Part shown: one piece after another, positions 54,922-62,899 of the stretch
How the letters are laid out: each line of letters opens with the position of its first letter
How positions within the stretch are numbered: the first letter of the stretch is position 1
Assembly (NCBI GenBank): GCA_035535055.1
Contig: DATLQT010000053.1
Location: 8,494-72,493, forward strand
Reading direction: 5' to 3'
Source: UBA6019 sp035535055
GTDB lineage: Bacteria; Chloroflexota; Dormibacteria; Dormibacterales; Dormibacteraceae
Length of the DNA stretch: 64,000 nt
Notes under the pieces: generated by a model
Told to the model about the DNA's origin: nothing
Databases searched by the model: none
What the model saw: the letters and a program-made list of their open reading frames with translations, nothing else
Translations under genes and position numbers: made by a program

Positions 54922-56453
54922 GTGGTCGAAAGCGCCCGCCTGCTAAGTGGGTAGGGGGCTAACGCTCCCTCGAGGGTTCGAATCCCTCCCTTCCCGCCAA
55001 AGGCGAAATCCGGTCGGCCATTGGCGAGCTCGACCATGGCGACCACCTCAGCAACGCGACCTCGGTGGGCCGCGTATTCGACAACGGCGCCGTCGCGCAC
55101 TATCAGTGCCTCGAACAGCTCGCCAAGCAATTCTCGACGGAGCAGGGCGTCTCCGCGTCGCCAAGCGTCGGCGATGCCCTCGATCTGGACCGTCTCCGAA
55201 GGACGATGGAGCGAGGACTGGATGCTGGCTTGCTGCTCCTGCATCCAAGTCCGCTGGCGCTCGTACTCAGTGTCTGTAATGTCGCCCCACAGGTAGAGCT
55301 GCTGAAGGCGACCAAGGCTTCGCTCGACTCGCTCGACCGAGTCCGGGTTGACGTAGCGAGGAGCAGGCTCTGCCATCGCTTTGACTGCCTCCGCGAAGTC
55401 GGAGGGCTGCACTCCCTCGATGCGTCGGAACAAGACCTCGGCCCAACCCAGCAAGCGGTCCTCGCGGACGCCGCGCTTTGTAGCCGGGCAACGCGCCGCC
55501 AAGGCGACGTCGCGGCGGCAACCGTAGTAGGAGATTCCGTAATTGGTGGTCGCCCTCATGGGCCGCCCGCATTCAGAGCAAACGAGGAGGCCCGCAAACG
55601 CGTAGCGGGCCCGGACGGTTGCCCGGCCAACGTGTCTGTGTCCCCCAAGCATCTGCTGTACGCGATCGAACAGCTCGATCGCCACGATCGGCTCCCACTG
55701 GGCCTGGATCAGATCCCCCTCGCGGCGGGCGCGGCTGACGCTGTAGGTCTTGGCGACGTAGGCGACGTTCTGGAGGAGGTCCACCACCGTGTCAGGCACC
55801 CAGCCGAGCCCCTTCGAGCGGCTCCGTAGCTTGCTCACCCCTCGCGCATTGAGACCGCCGGCCAGATCCCGACTGGAGTAGCGGCCGGTCGCATAGTCGG
55901 CGTAGAGGCTTCGGACTACATCCGCCTCATCCGGCTCGACCACGAAGCCGGCGTCGCGTTGGCGGCGATATCCGTAAGGTGGCATCCCAGTCGCCGCGCC
56001 CTCCGCATTGCGGTAGCGGTATGCGGCAGCGATCTTCTCGGCCGTCATCCGGCGCTCCATCTCGTGGGCAGCAGCCAGGACTGTGTATGAGAAGCCCCCA
56101 GTCGCCGAGCGGTCGAAATGTCCGTGGACGAACTCGACGCGGATCTCAGGGTGCTCTTCCATGAGAGCGTAAAAGGCAAGTGCGTCGGCGGTATTGCGAA
56201 AGCCGCGGGACTGGTCGTAGAGAGCGACAACGGCGACGCCACCGGCCCGAATGCGCTCCAAGACGGCGAGGTAGTTGGCGCGCTTCGCCGTCCCGCCACC
56301 CGACACATCGAGGTCCCTGAACACGACGACCTCGTCGCACGCCAAAACGGCCGGAAGCTGGCGACAGGTGGCCTCCTGGACCTCGGGGCTCACTGTGCGC
56401 TCGCTCTCCTTGTGGCGGCTCTGGCGGACGTATACCAGCGCCAGCGACGGCAT
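54891..56453 (-). CDS. Large serine recombinase (integrase of the island)
   Basis: 520 aa from ATG 56453; an ATG-rich extension upstream to 56564 is not family-like. The resolvase domain has YVRQSRHKESERTVS with the catalytic Ser, VVALYDQSRGFRNTADALAFYALM and FSYTVLAAAHEMERRMTAEKI. The recombinase domain and a zinc ribbon (CSECGRPMRATTNYG, CRRDVALAARC) follow, then a coiled-coil region. The last 35 residues (from GGKGGIRTLEG) are translated from the antisense of the tRNA-Ser gene and 17 bp beyond, so the C-terminus is completed by host DNA after integration. Serine integrases need no long repeats at their sites. Confidence 0.9.
   Translation of the reverse strand: MPSLALVYVRQSRHKESERTVSPEVQEATCRQLPAVLACDEVVVFRDLDVSGGGTAKRANYLAVLERIRAGGVAVVALYDQSRGFRNTADALAFYALMEEHPEIRVEFVHGHFDRSATGGFSYTVLAAAHEMERRMTAEKIAAAYRYRNAEGAATGMPPYGYRRQRDAGFVVEPDEADVVRSLYADYATGRYSSRDLAGGLNARGVSKLRSRSKGLGWVPDTVVDLLQNVAYVAKTYSVSRARREGDLIQAQWEPIVAIELFDRVQQMLGGHRHVGRATVRARYAFAGLLVCSECGRPMRATTNYGISYYGCRRDVALAARCPATKRGVREDRLLGWAEVLFRRIEGVQPSDFAEAVKAMAEPAPRYVNPDSVERVERSLGRLQQLYLWGDITDTEYERQRTWMQEQQASIQSSLHRPSETVQIEGIADAWRRGDALLRRELLGELFEALIVRDGAVVEYAAHRGRVAEVVAMVELANGRPDFAFGGKGGIRTLEGALAPYPLSRRALSTTQPPPRSEGT
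54908..54999 (+). tRNA. tRNA-Ser (anticodon GCU), CCA encoded; island attachment site
   Basis: Acceptor stem GGGGAGG/CCTTCCC (one G-T pair), anticodon arm CCCGC-CTGCTAA-GTGGG, a long class II variable arm around TAGGGGGCTAACGCTCCCTC, T loop TTCGAAT, discriminator G and encoded CCA. It is the boundary between chromosome and island: the gene downstream is a recombinase that reads antisense through it. Confidence 0.95.
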
Positions 56454-56529
56454 CGGAGCAGGCGGCGACAACCCAGCAACCCTAGCTGCGCCGCCACGAA
56501 CCGACAAGTCCGCGGCTCTTGCCATCTCG

Positions 56530-56625
56530 TTAGCTCGTGGATGAAGGCCGGGACGGGACGCCAAGCCCCCTTCTTGCTGGCAGCTCGACCAGTTCGGCGG
56601 GCGTCAAGTGCGGATCGTCAGGCAT
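56530..56625 (-). CDS. Possible 31-aa ORF between the ATPase and integrase genes
   Basis: Starts at ATG 56625 sharing one base with the ATPase stop (TGATG), so translation could be coupled. The start DDPHLTPAELVEL looks like the opening of an excisionase-type helix-turn-helix, but the frame stops after 31 residues. It may be a truncated or frameshifted excisionase; it could also be chance. Confidence 0.35.
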   Translation of the reverse strand: MPDDPHLTPAELVELPARRGLGVPSRPSSTS

Positions 56626-57830
56626 CAGTCGGCCTCCTCGAGGTCGTGTGGGTAGTTGGCAGCGAGGTTCTCGAGGTCCAGCAAGTCGTCGCCAAGGACA
56701 GCGCCAAAGTTCAGGGCGCCACCTTCGGTGTAGGGGCGTGGCGCTGTTATCGCAGCGCCCACAGCCTCCACCTCGACCCGAGATGAGAGCGCCACGGGGG
56801 ATGGCGGCGTGGCGCTGTTATCCCCGAGCAGCTTCCAGCGGAACGGATCGCCCCGACCGCCGCGGCCGAGTTTCTCGGCCTTACGGAAGTGCGCCAGGTT
56901 GTCCAGCGCCCGGCGGACGGTGCCCTCGCCGAGGGTCTTTCCGGCGGCATCGGTGAGGCGGATGAGGTCGGCTTGGAACTGTTCCCCGTCGCTCAAGGCC
57001 TGCCGGATGAGCGCCTCGGCCTGAGCGGCAGCGACGGCGCCGGCATCGCCGAGGAGGCGGTACTCGCCATCCTTGAGCTCGATCAGGGCCTTGTCGGGTG
57101 TCTCCTCGAAGCGAGACACGCTGTTGACGATGCGGACGGTCGCGGGATGCGAGGCCCCGGCCCCAGCGATCTGGATCACGATGTCCGAGACTCCCGACCA
57201 GGCGCCGGATCCTCGGCCTGCGGAGTCAGGATCGCCGCCCGCCTTGCTGGCCTTGCGGGAATGGCGGCCGATGATGACCGAGAGGCCGCCCGCAGCCAGT
57301 TCCTCGACCGGCGCCATCGCCGTCATGGCCTCACCCGCGGCGTTCTCGCCCTCGCCTCCGAGGTTGGCGAGGCGGCTGATCGTGTCGAGGACCGCCAGGC
57401 CGGAGCCAACCTGGCGCGCCTTCCGCCCCATGTCCTTGACCCGGTCCGGCCATTCGATGTCCCGGATGTCCTCGAGGAGCAGGATATGGAGGCCGACCGC
57501 GTCGAGGAGGCCGCACCGCTCCAGCAGCCGGCGGAAGGTCGCTGACCGCTCCTCGGTCACCCATAGAACGCCGCAGCGGCGGGTCGGCAGGCCAAGGAAC
57601 GGCCGCCCCGACAGGACCGACCGGACCAGGTGCCCGATCAGGGTGGACTTCCCGGTCTTTATGTAGGCGACGACCTCGGTGATCGAACGCCTGGCGGCGA
57701 TCCCGAGCACGTCCCACTCGACCGCCTCGGGAGTGCGAGCGGCGAACTCAGCTGCCGTCGCCCACGGAAGCCGGGCGGCGCCGTCAGGCGACCGACCCTC
57801 GACCGCGGCGACCAGCTCGGCCTCGCTCAT
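56625..57830 (-). CDS. RepA-like AAA ATPase (AAA_25 type)
   Basis: 401 aa. The P-loop region is VVAYIKTGKSTLIGHLVRSV, followed by GVLWVTEERSATFRRLLERCG, a Walker B-like SGLAVLDTISRLA and IIGRHSRKASKAGG with the sensor-type arginine. This layout is that of hexameric RepA replicative helicases from plasmids and integrated elements. The C-terminal 120 residues carry a winged-helix-like segment (DGEQFQADLIRLTDAAGK, RRALDNLAHFRKAEKLGRGGRG). The ATG overlaps the upstream frame as ATGA. It probably unwinds the island's own replication origin. Confidence 0.78.
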   Translation of the reverse strand: MSEAELVAAVEGRSPDGAARLPWATAAEFAARTPEAVEWDVLGIAARRSITEVVAYIKTGKSTLIGHLVRSVLSGRPFLGLPTRRCGVLWVTEERSATFRRLLERCGLLDAVGLHILLLEDIRDIEWPDRVKDMGRKARQVGSGLAVLDTISRLANLGGEGENAAGEAMTAMAPVEELAAGGLSVIIGRHSRKASKAGGDPDSAGRGSGAWSGVSDIVIQIAGAGASHPATVRIVNSVSRFEETPDKALIELKDGEYRLLGDAGAVAAAQAEALIRQALSDGEQFQADLIRLTDAAGKTLGEGTVRRALDNLAHFRKAEKLGRGGRGDPFRWKLLGDNSATPPSPVALSSRVEVEAVGAAITAPRPYTEGGALNFGAVLGDDLLDLENLAANYPHDLEEAD

Positions 57831-58061
57831 CGTTGGCTGCTACGGCGAGGCCCGCCGAGTGCGAGTGCCTGCCAGATGGCGAAGGTCATGGCGTCCGCAA
57901 CCTCCACCTGCCGCCGGACGATCTGGTCAACGCGCTCGACCTCGGTCCAGGACCGGATGGCCTGCGTACCCGGCCTCGCCGAGGGCGATAAGTAGCCCAG
58001 CCTCGAAGGTTTCCGCCGGGAAGACCAGGTCCCTCACGCCAATCTCCACCGCGGGGGCCAT
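57827..58061 (-). pseudogene. Small ORF with a probable single-base frameshift, coupled to repA
   Basis: The ATG at 58061 opens a frame APAVEIGVRDLVFPAETFEAG that stops at 57927. The next frame, from about 57955 to the TGA at 57827, reads IRSWTEVERVDQIVRRQV and ends overlapping the repA ATG as ATGA. Joining them needs one base removed near 57958-57964 and gives about 78 residues. Function unknown. Confidence 0.45.
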
Positions 58062-58378
58062 ACGAGGTCGCTGACCTCGGCCGGGGCGTCAAGGAGCCGG
58101 GCGGCACCTCCTCATCGCGGGCGGCGCCGCCCAAGGCGCGGTGCAGCCTGGAAGGTCGCGGACAGCGGTGACACTCACGATCGTCGCCAGGCGCCCGGAA
58201 CCGAGAGGCAGGCCCCCAAAGCGGAGCGGCCGCAGCAGCAGGCTGCAGCGGTCGCCACAGCTCGCCAGAGCGGCATGAGCACACCACGCTCGAAGGCTGC
58301 TGGAGACGAAGCGGTCTGTCCCGACGCCGATCGCGACGGGACGGCCTCTCAGAGCCGAGCTTGGGCGCCATCGTCGAG
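58062..58378. other. 317-bp stretch with broken coding-like fragments
   Basis: No intact gene. On the minus strand two frames read coding-like pieces (VAIGVGTDRFVSSSLRAW and LLLRPLRFGGLPLGSGRLAT) without a usable start codon. This may be a decayed gene or contain indels. A GGTCGCTGACC repeat begins at 58066. Confidence 0.4.
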
Positions 58379-58573
58379 CTACTTGGGGTCGGCTAGGTCG
58401 GGCTTCAGCTCGGACGGCGGCGTGATACAGACACTCAGGCGCCCCTCAGCGGCGGCGATAGCCCGTGCGAGCCCGATCCAGAGCGGCGACTCGTTAGTGG
58501 TGCGGAATCGCGGGCTAGATTGACCGGCCGACTGTTCACGGGAAACCTGAGGGGCCGGCGGACGACGGAGCAT
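58379..58573 (-). CDS. Hypothetical 64-aa protein of the island
   Basis: Opens at ATG 58573. The C-terminal two thirds (ESPLWIGLARAIAAAEGRLSV, CITPPSELKPD) have normal amino-acid composition; the proline- and arginine-rich start (MLRRPPAPQVSREQS) is less convincing. No family recognised. A shorter start is possible. Confidence 0.45.
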   Translation of the reverse strand: MLRRPPAPQVSREQSAGQSSPRFRTTNESPLWIGLARAIAAAEGRLSVCITPPSELKPDLADPK

Positions 58574-58761
58574 CGCTTACAGCCGACCGCCAGGTTGGCG
58601 ATGCGCGTATGCAGTCGATGGGTGACGTGTAGCGGAGACCGTCATGCAACTGCGCTGACTGTGACGGGGGTGTCTTGCTCGCCACTAGAGAAGTAACTTG
58701 CCGGACGGTTCCCGGTGACCTTCGGTCGCTGACCTAACGGGTTTCTTCCCCTTTGAACAAC
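58574..58761. other. Non-coding stretch with a GGTCGCTGACC palindrome
   Basis: No gene. It contains GGTCGCTGACC at 58724-58734, next to a GACC-TTC-GGTC hairpin (58717-58727), and CCCG...CGGG arms around it. The structure suits an operator or an origin feature of the island. Confidence 0.4.
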
Positions 58762-60330
58762 CTAATCGCTCGCGCCCGGAACCAGCTCCCACCAAGACGA
58801 GCCCCGGCCTCTCCGGCCCGGTTCACCTTGTTGGCGAGCCTTGACACCGAGAGTCTGGCGTGCCCTGCGCAGGGTGGCCGGGCTGATGCCTTTGGCCCGC
58901 GCCTCTGCATCGACAGCCACGGCAGGCTTGCCACCGCTTGCAAGCGCCTGGGTTAAGAAGTTGACCGCCTCGTCCAGCGCCGAGGTGGTCAGCTCGCCGC
59001 GCCGCGATCGAAGCCCCTGCGTCCGCAAGAAGCCGAGGTGCCACCGTTTCAGGCTCTCCGATGACTCTGGCGCGGCCGGCCGGCCGAGAGCATTGATCAC
59101 GTCTCGTTGGGCGGCCTCATAGAACTCGGCTTCGCCGATGCGGCGGCCGCGGCCATCGCGGAGCCAGCTCGCATTCAGGCGTTCGACGATGACAAAGCGT
59201 TGCCACTCCGCCGGTCGGCCGGGTGTACCCCACAGCTTCCATCGCTCAAGCCACCGCCTCCCCGCCTCCATGACCGTCACGGTGTCGCTGTCGAGGTTGA
59301 CGGCGGCCTTTTCCGCCCACTTCAGCACGTCGGAGAGCCGTTGCTTGGACTTCGGCAACGGACGCAGCGACCGCCGTGTCCTCTCCTCAGCCAGCACTTG
59401 TTGCCACCCGAGCCAACGCAGCAGGGAGCTCCGGACCCTGCTGTCGAAGTCCTTCGCGAGGCGACCCAGACGACCGGCTCGCTCGGGATCGTCGGCCAGC
59501 TTTCGTGCGATGCCGACGCCGATCTTCGCCTTGTGCGTGTCCTTGAGCGGCACCCCCGTCGTCTTCTTGACCGACTCAGCCACCGCCTTTCTGGATAGGT
59601 CGAGCGCGGCCTCGGTCCCGGCCGGGAACCGCTCGTGGATCACCGCCAGGCCTTTCAAGGCGGCAGCGTGGCGGGGCGTCTCCGCCGGCAGCGGGGGCAG
59701 GTCGGGGGCCGCCTCCAGCATCCGCTCGTAGAACTGCGCTTCAGGCACCTGACCGGGCGTCCGTCGGAGCTGCGACCAGTAGACAGGGCTGACTCCTAGC
59801 CGCGTGGCCAGCCCAGCATGCGTCAGGCCCAGCTTCTCTCGCAGCCGCTCCAGGTGTCCGACGATGGCCGAGTCGTTCAGCGTGGGAGATCGGCGGCGGA
59901 GATCTCCCCCTCGGCGGCGTCGGTCTTCGCAGGCACCGCAGTAGTAACGGCCCTCGGCCTTCGCCGCAGCCCTGTAAGCCTGGGAGCGCGAGGGCTGGAA
60001 GGCGTCGCCACAGCCAGCGCACGTCAGCAGCTGGGGGAGTGCGATCGGCTCGCGCATATCCGTGTAGTACAGCCGGCGCCAGCGTGCAGCGACGTGATTC
60101 GCCGGACGGAGGTACCTGACGAGAGCCTCAAAGCGCTCCGGACTGGGTCGTTGCGCCCGCCCCGTTGAGGAGGCCAGCATCACCAAATTGCCGAGACTCT
60201 TCACGGGAAGGTCAGAAGCGATCAGGACGCGCCGCATCAACTCCTTTGAAGTGATCGGCTCGGAGGCCATCCGCTCCCTGATCGCCTCGCGAAGTCCGGT
60301 GCGTAACTGCTCCCGCGCTGTCGGTGTCAC
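58762..60330 (-). CDS. Island protein with zinc site, HTH domain and Rep-type C-terminus
   Basis: 522 aa. N-terminal part is helical (SKELMRRVLIASDLPVKSL). Residues 104-134 hold a CAGCG...CGAC zinc pair of CxxC motifs. Residues about 155-200 look like an HTH_3 (LREKLGLTHAGLATRLGVSP). A long central region (about 210-430) with charged helices is unrecognised. The last 60 residues (AKGISPATLRRARQTLGVKARQ, then GSSWWELV) match the winged helix found at the C-terminus of RepA/primase-helicase proteins of phages and plasmids. The mix suggests replication or regulation. A CDS with start in an open region; confidence in reading frame high, in role low. Confidence 0.7.
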   Translation of the reverse strand: MTPTAREQLRTGLREAIRERMASEPITSKELMRRVLIASDLPVKSLGNLVMLASSTGRAQRPSPERFEALVRYLRPANHVAARWRRLYYTDMREPIALPQLLTCAGCGDAFQPSRSQAYRAAAKAEGRYYCGACEDRRRRGGDLRRRSPTLNDSAIVGHLERLREKLGLTHAGLATRLGVSPVYWSQLRRTPGQVPEAQFYERMLEAAPDLPPLPAETPRHAAALKGLAVIHERFPAGTEAALDLSRKAVAESVKKTTGVPLKDTHKAKIGVGIARKLADDPERAGRLGRLAKDFDSRVRSSLLRWLGWQQVLAEERTRRSLRPLPKSKQRLSDVLKWAEKAAVNLDSDTVTVMEAGRRWLERWKLWGTPGRPAEWQRFVIVERLNASWLRDGRGRRIGEAEFYEAAQRDVINALGRPAAPESSESLKRWHLGFLRTQGLRSRRGELTTSALDEAVNFLTQALASGGKPAVAVDAEARAKGISPATLRRARQTLGVKARQQGEPGRRGRGSSWWELVPGASD

Positions 60331-60397
60331 CCTGCGCTACTGGGCCTCACCTATTGCGGCGGTGACGGGACTCATTGAAGTCGCCACGCCGGGATGC

Positions 60398-60575
60398 TCA
60401 CGAACGTCTCGTCGGCTCCCTCGCGGGCGATGTCGGCGGGACCACGGCGGCCGTTTCTGCCTTGGACCTGGCGAGATTGAGGTCCAGCATCGCGAAGTCG
60501 TCCTCCTGAACACGGGCCTTGGCAAAGCACGGGTGTCGGCGGAAAGTCTGGAGAAAGGACCATTCTGGGCGTCAT
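60398..60575 (-). pseudogene. Small island ORF with one-base frameshift
   Basis: From ATG 60575 the frame starts MTP; deleting one C in the CCC that follows (60567-60569) continues as EWSFLQTFRRHPCFAKARV then QEDDFAMLDLNLARSKAE to a TGA at 60398. The composition looks like a real protein of about 59 residues. Without the correction only 30 codons from ATG 60490 remain, with GGAGG 10 nt before. Function unknown. Confidence 0.4.
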
Positions 60576-60726
60576 GAACCTCACCCGCATGCTCTATTCG
60601 GCCGCCCGCCTCAGCGCGACTGCCCGCAGCCTTCGGAGCCCCAAGACGGCTGCCCGCCGCGCCCGCAACCTTGCCACCGGTCGGCTGCTCGGGCGCCTGG
60701 GGGTGTGGCGACGACTCTGGCGCTGA
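60574..60726 (+). CDS. Small basic island protein (50 aa)
   Basis: ATG 60574 to TGA 60724. The protein is highly basic with alternating hydrophobic residues (NLTRMLYSAARLSA, RSPKTAARRARNLA, LGRLGVWRRLWR). The ending GRLLGRLGVWRRLWR resembles short basic hypothetical proteins seen in actinobacterial mobile regions. GAAAGGA lies about 14 nt upstream. Function unknown; DNA or membrane binding is possible from charge. Confidence 0.55.
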   Translation: MNLTRMLYSAARLSATARSLRSPKTAARRARNLATGRLLGRLGVWRRLWR

Positions 60727-60768
60727 ACCAACTGAACGTCTGCCGTGATCGTCGCCGCTGCGCGGCGC

Positions 60769-60973
60769 TCACGAGCCGTTCGGAGAGCCTCGGAGCACTC
60801 GGAGCTCGCCGAGACTATCGAGGCAGCCTTGGCACCTGACGACCACGTCGGACTCGCGGCGGGCTCGTAATGGCCCACGGGCGGTCGCCGAGGTAGACGT
60901 TGCGTTCGCAGTCCGCACAGGCGGCCCGATGGCGATATTGCGGATCCCGAGGCCGACAGAGCAGAACCCTCAT
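60769..60973 (-). pseudogene. Zinc-ribbon ORF with one-base frameshift
   Basis: ATG 60973 reads RHRAACADCERNVYLGDRPW; after a one-base shift near 60862-60866 the frame continues RRESDVVVRCQGCLDSLGEL to TGA 60769. The two CxxC pairs about 25 residues apart would make a zinc ribbon. In the DNA as given the first frame stops separately and the second lacks a start. Either a sequence error or a decayed gene. Confidence 0.42.
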
Positions 60974-61093
60974 TCCTGATTCCTTCGGCGAGCGCGTGGC
61001 GGGCCCGGTCCTCGCCGACCGCCGGAACCGCCAGCGCGGAGCCGACTCCGCTTCGTCGCCGCTGACCCCGACCGGAAATCACCCGTGCCGCGG

Positions 61094-61540
61094 CTATGTC
61101 GGTATGGCTGCCTGAGGTGGACCTTGCGGCTGGGCCTGGGCGACGACGGCTCTAAAGCCAACAGAAGCAAGCTCCTGACCGGCCCAGACCACCGAGAATG
61201 CGTATTCTCCAGGCCCGGGCACCGGCAGGCCCTGGACGCTCCAGACGAGGTTGACAAACGCCGGAGAAGTCCTCGAGTCTGCGTTTCGAGCAGCCCTGAT
61301 GGTGACCGGGGGGAGCGCGATGATCGCATGACCGTCGGGATCGAGGTACGTGATCTGGAGCAGCTGGTCTTGATCACATTCGGCCGGAGGAACGCGAAGG
61401 CTAACGATCAAAGACATGACCGGTATTGCGGTGGGGAACGCCGGGGAGGCCATGCGCCGAACAGCGCCGCCGACGATGTAGAGCTTTCCGTCGGGAGGAG
61501 CGGCCGCGTACTCGGCGAGCAGCGCGAAGTCTGCGTTCAT
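61094..61540 (-). CDS. DUF6941-like protein
   Basis: 148 aa, ATG overlapping the previous gene as ATGA. The opening DFALLAEYAAAPPDGKLYIVGG and LIVSLRVPPAECDQDQLLQIT are typical of a small beta-rich family often annotated DUF6941, seen scattered in actinobacteria. No function known. It is third in a minus-strand cluster with two other unrecognised genes. Confidence 0.7.
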   Translation of the reverse strand: MNADFALLAEYAAAPPDGKLYIVGGAVRRMASPAFPTAIPVMSLIVSLRVPPAECDQDQLLQITYLDPDGHAIIALPPVTIRAARNADSRTSPAFVNLVWSVQGLPVPGPGEYAFSVVWAGQELASVGFRAVVAQAQPQGPPQAAIPT

Positions 61541-62052
61541 CCCTGACTAGCCTCCCTCTCCAAAGTCATGAACTCGATGAAGTCCTCACGGAGGGCGTCC
61601 CTGACGTCGTCACTCATCGAGAGAACCCGGTCCGCCTGGCGCACGGCATCTGGATGGATGGTGGTTAGGCGGCCGAAATCGACGTACGCCTTTGGGAAGG
61701 CCGGTTCTTCGGTCTGCTCCTCGAGGTAGAAGCTCCTGTATTTCCGACGGTTCCGCATGACCTCTATATCGTCGACGTGCTGGCTCTTGTCGATAAGGCG
61801 GATGAGCGCGAACGAGAGCATCGCCCGAGGCTTGTCGAGTTCACAGTCCTGCGTGAGGAGGACCCCAAACGCCTTAGCTGAACGGACCACGACGTCCTCT
61901 CCGTCATTCCAATCGAACGGCTGCTGTGCCGGCGCATCGTCTTCCGACAAGGCCGTATAGACGATCCGGGCGTTGGCTCCCTGCGGCCTGAAGTCGCGTG
62001 CCACCCTCAGTGGGCGCTCCAAGATCCAGATGCTGGGGATGTTCCGGTACAC
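61537..62052 (-). CDS. Uncharacterised 171-aa protein
   Basis: The GTG at 62052 is the first start, but the frame stays open and protein-like back to a TAA at 62184 (LTPGRWYLPPVTIAPGKDG), with no ATG, GTG or TTG. The true N-terminus may use a non-standard start. The central motif GVLLTQDCELDKPRAML is distinctive; otherwise the fold is unknown (DDIEVMRNRRKYRSFYLEEQ). Genes before and after are small and in the same direction, with ATGA overlap downstream. Confidence 0.65.
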   Translation of the reverse strand: MYRNIPSIWILERPLRVARDFRPQGANARIVYTALSEDDAPAQQPFDWNDGEDVVVRSAKAFGVLLTQDCELDKPRAMLSFALIRLIDKSQHVDDIEVMRNRRKYRSFYLEEQTEEPAFPKAYVDFGRLTTIHPDAVRQADRVLSMSDDVRDALREDFIEFMTLEREASQG

Positions 62053-62184
62053 GTCGCCCTGCTGCGCCTGGAAGCGAGCTATTCCGTCCTTGCCGGGAGC
62101 GATTGTGACCGGCGGTAGATACCAGCGTCCCGGCGTGAGCGGCTCACCCCTCTCTTGGCTCTGCCTTGTGTCGGCGCTCGTGGC

Positions 62185-62433
62185 TTAGAAGAGGCTGTCG
62201 TCCGAGGGTCCGTCGTCCGCGGGCAGCTTTGGGCGCCGTCGAAATGCCGCGGCGCGGTCGCGGTAATAGTCGGAAACCTCCGCATAGGAGTCGGCGACCA
62301 CCGTTGAGGCGGTGCCTGACTGCACCTGCACCGGGATCGGTCCGGCTTTGGCGATCCGCCAGCTGAGTGGGATCGACTGAGCCTGATAGTCGTCCTCCGG
62401 ACGACTCTGGCGGACGGCAGCGGTTCTTGCCAC
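62185..62433 (-). CDS. Uncharacterised 82-aa protein, first of a three-gene cluster
   Basis: GTG 62433 chosen because AAGGAG lies 8 nt upstream; the open frame extends further but is not protein-like. Sequence SRPEDDYQAQSIPLSWRIA then DSYAEVSDYYRDRAAAFRRR, with an acidic end DDGPSDDSLF. No family recognised. It begins the operon that ends with the DUF6941-like gene. Confidence 0.6.
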   Translation of the reverse strand: MARTAAVRQSRPEDDYQAQSIPLSWRIAKAGPIPVQVQSGTASTVVADSYAEVSDYYRDRAAAFRRRPKLPADDGPSDDSLF

Positions 62434-62899
62434 GTTCACCACTCCTTCCAATCGTACTCGGCTACCTGAAGGAACCCTGAGAGGGACCTGGCTCCCGTTG
62501 CGACTTGGAAGGATCCCTCTCCTGGCTGGGAATGAGCACGGACCCGCGGATTCTAGTCGATCCCGGGGCGAACTCCCATGGGCGATTCCGGGACGGGGGC
62601 AAAACCTCACTCACTCTCAACTTCGAACACAATCTCCCTGACCTGGTTCATCGACGCCCCACCGCTCTGCTCAGTCTGCTCCGCCACCTTGCGGATTGAG
62701 TTCGCCGACGGGCCTGATGATCGCCACCCGCCCGCAGCATCACCAGGACCATCTCGAGTGGACGGCCCACGGCCGGCAGCCGAAGGGGGCGCATACCCGG
62801 TAGGAGCCGTGCCGCTGAAGCGACTCGCAAAGCCCGCCCGCGGTCGCGCCCGTAAAATGGCGGCGCCGTGGCCTGCCCCTTCTCTGTCAGAGGCCTTAA
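62434..62899. other. 466-bp region between divergent genes
   Basis: Contains no convincing gene; a plus-strand frame of 64 codons (62505-62699) has no recognisable features. Both the minus-strand three-gene cluster and the methyltransferase gene start from here, so it must hold divergent promoters. No strong -10/-35 pair was found by eye. Confidence 0.5.

Noticed and set aside
62505..62699. 64-codon plus-strand frame in the 466-bp gap
   Set aside because: No ribosome site, no recognisable composition, and it lies in the region that must carry divergent promoters.
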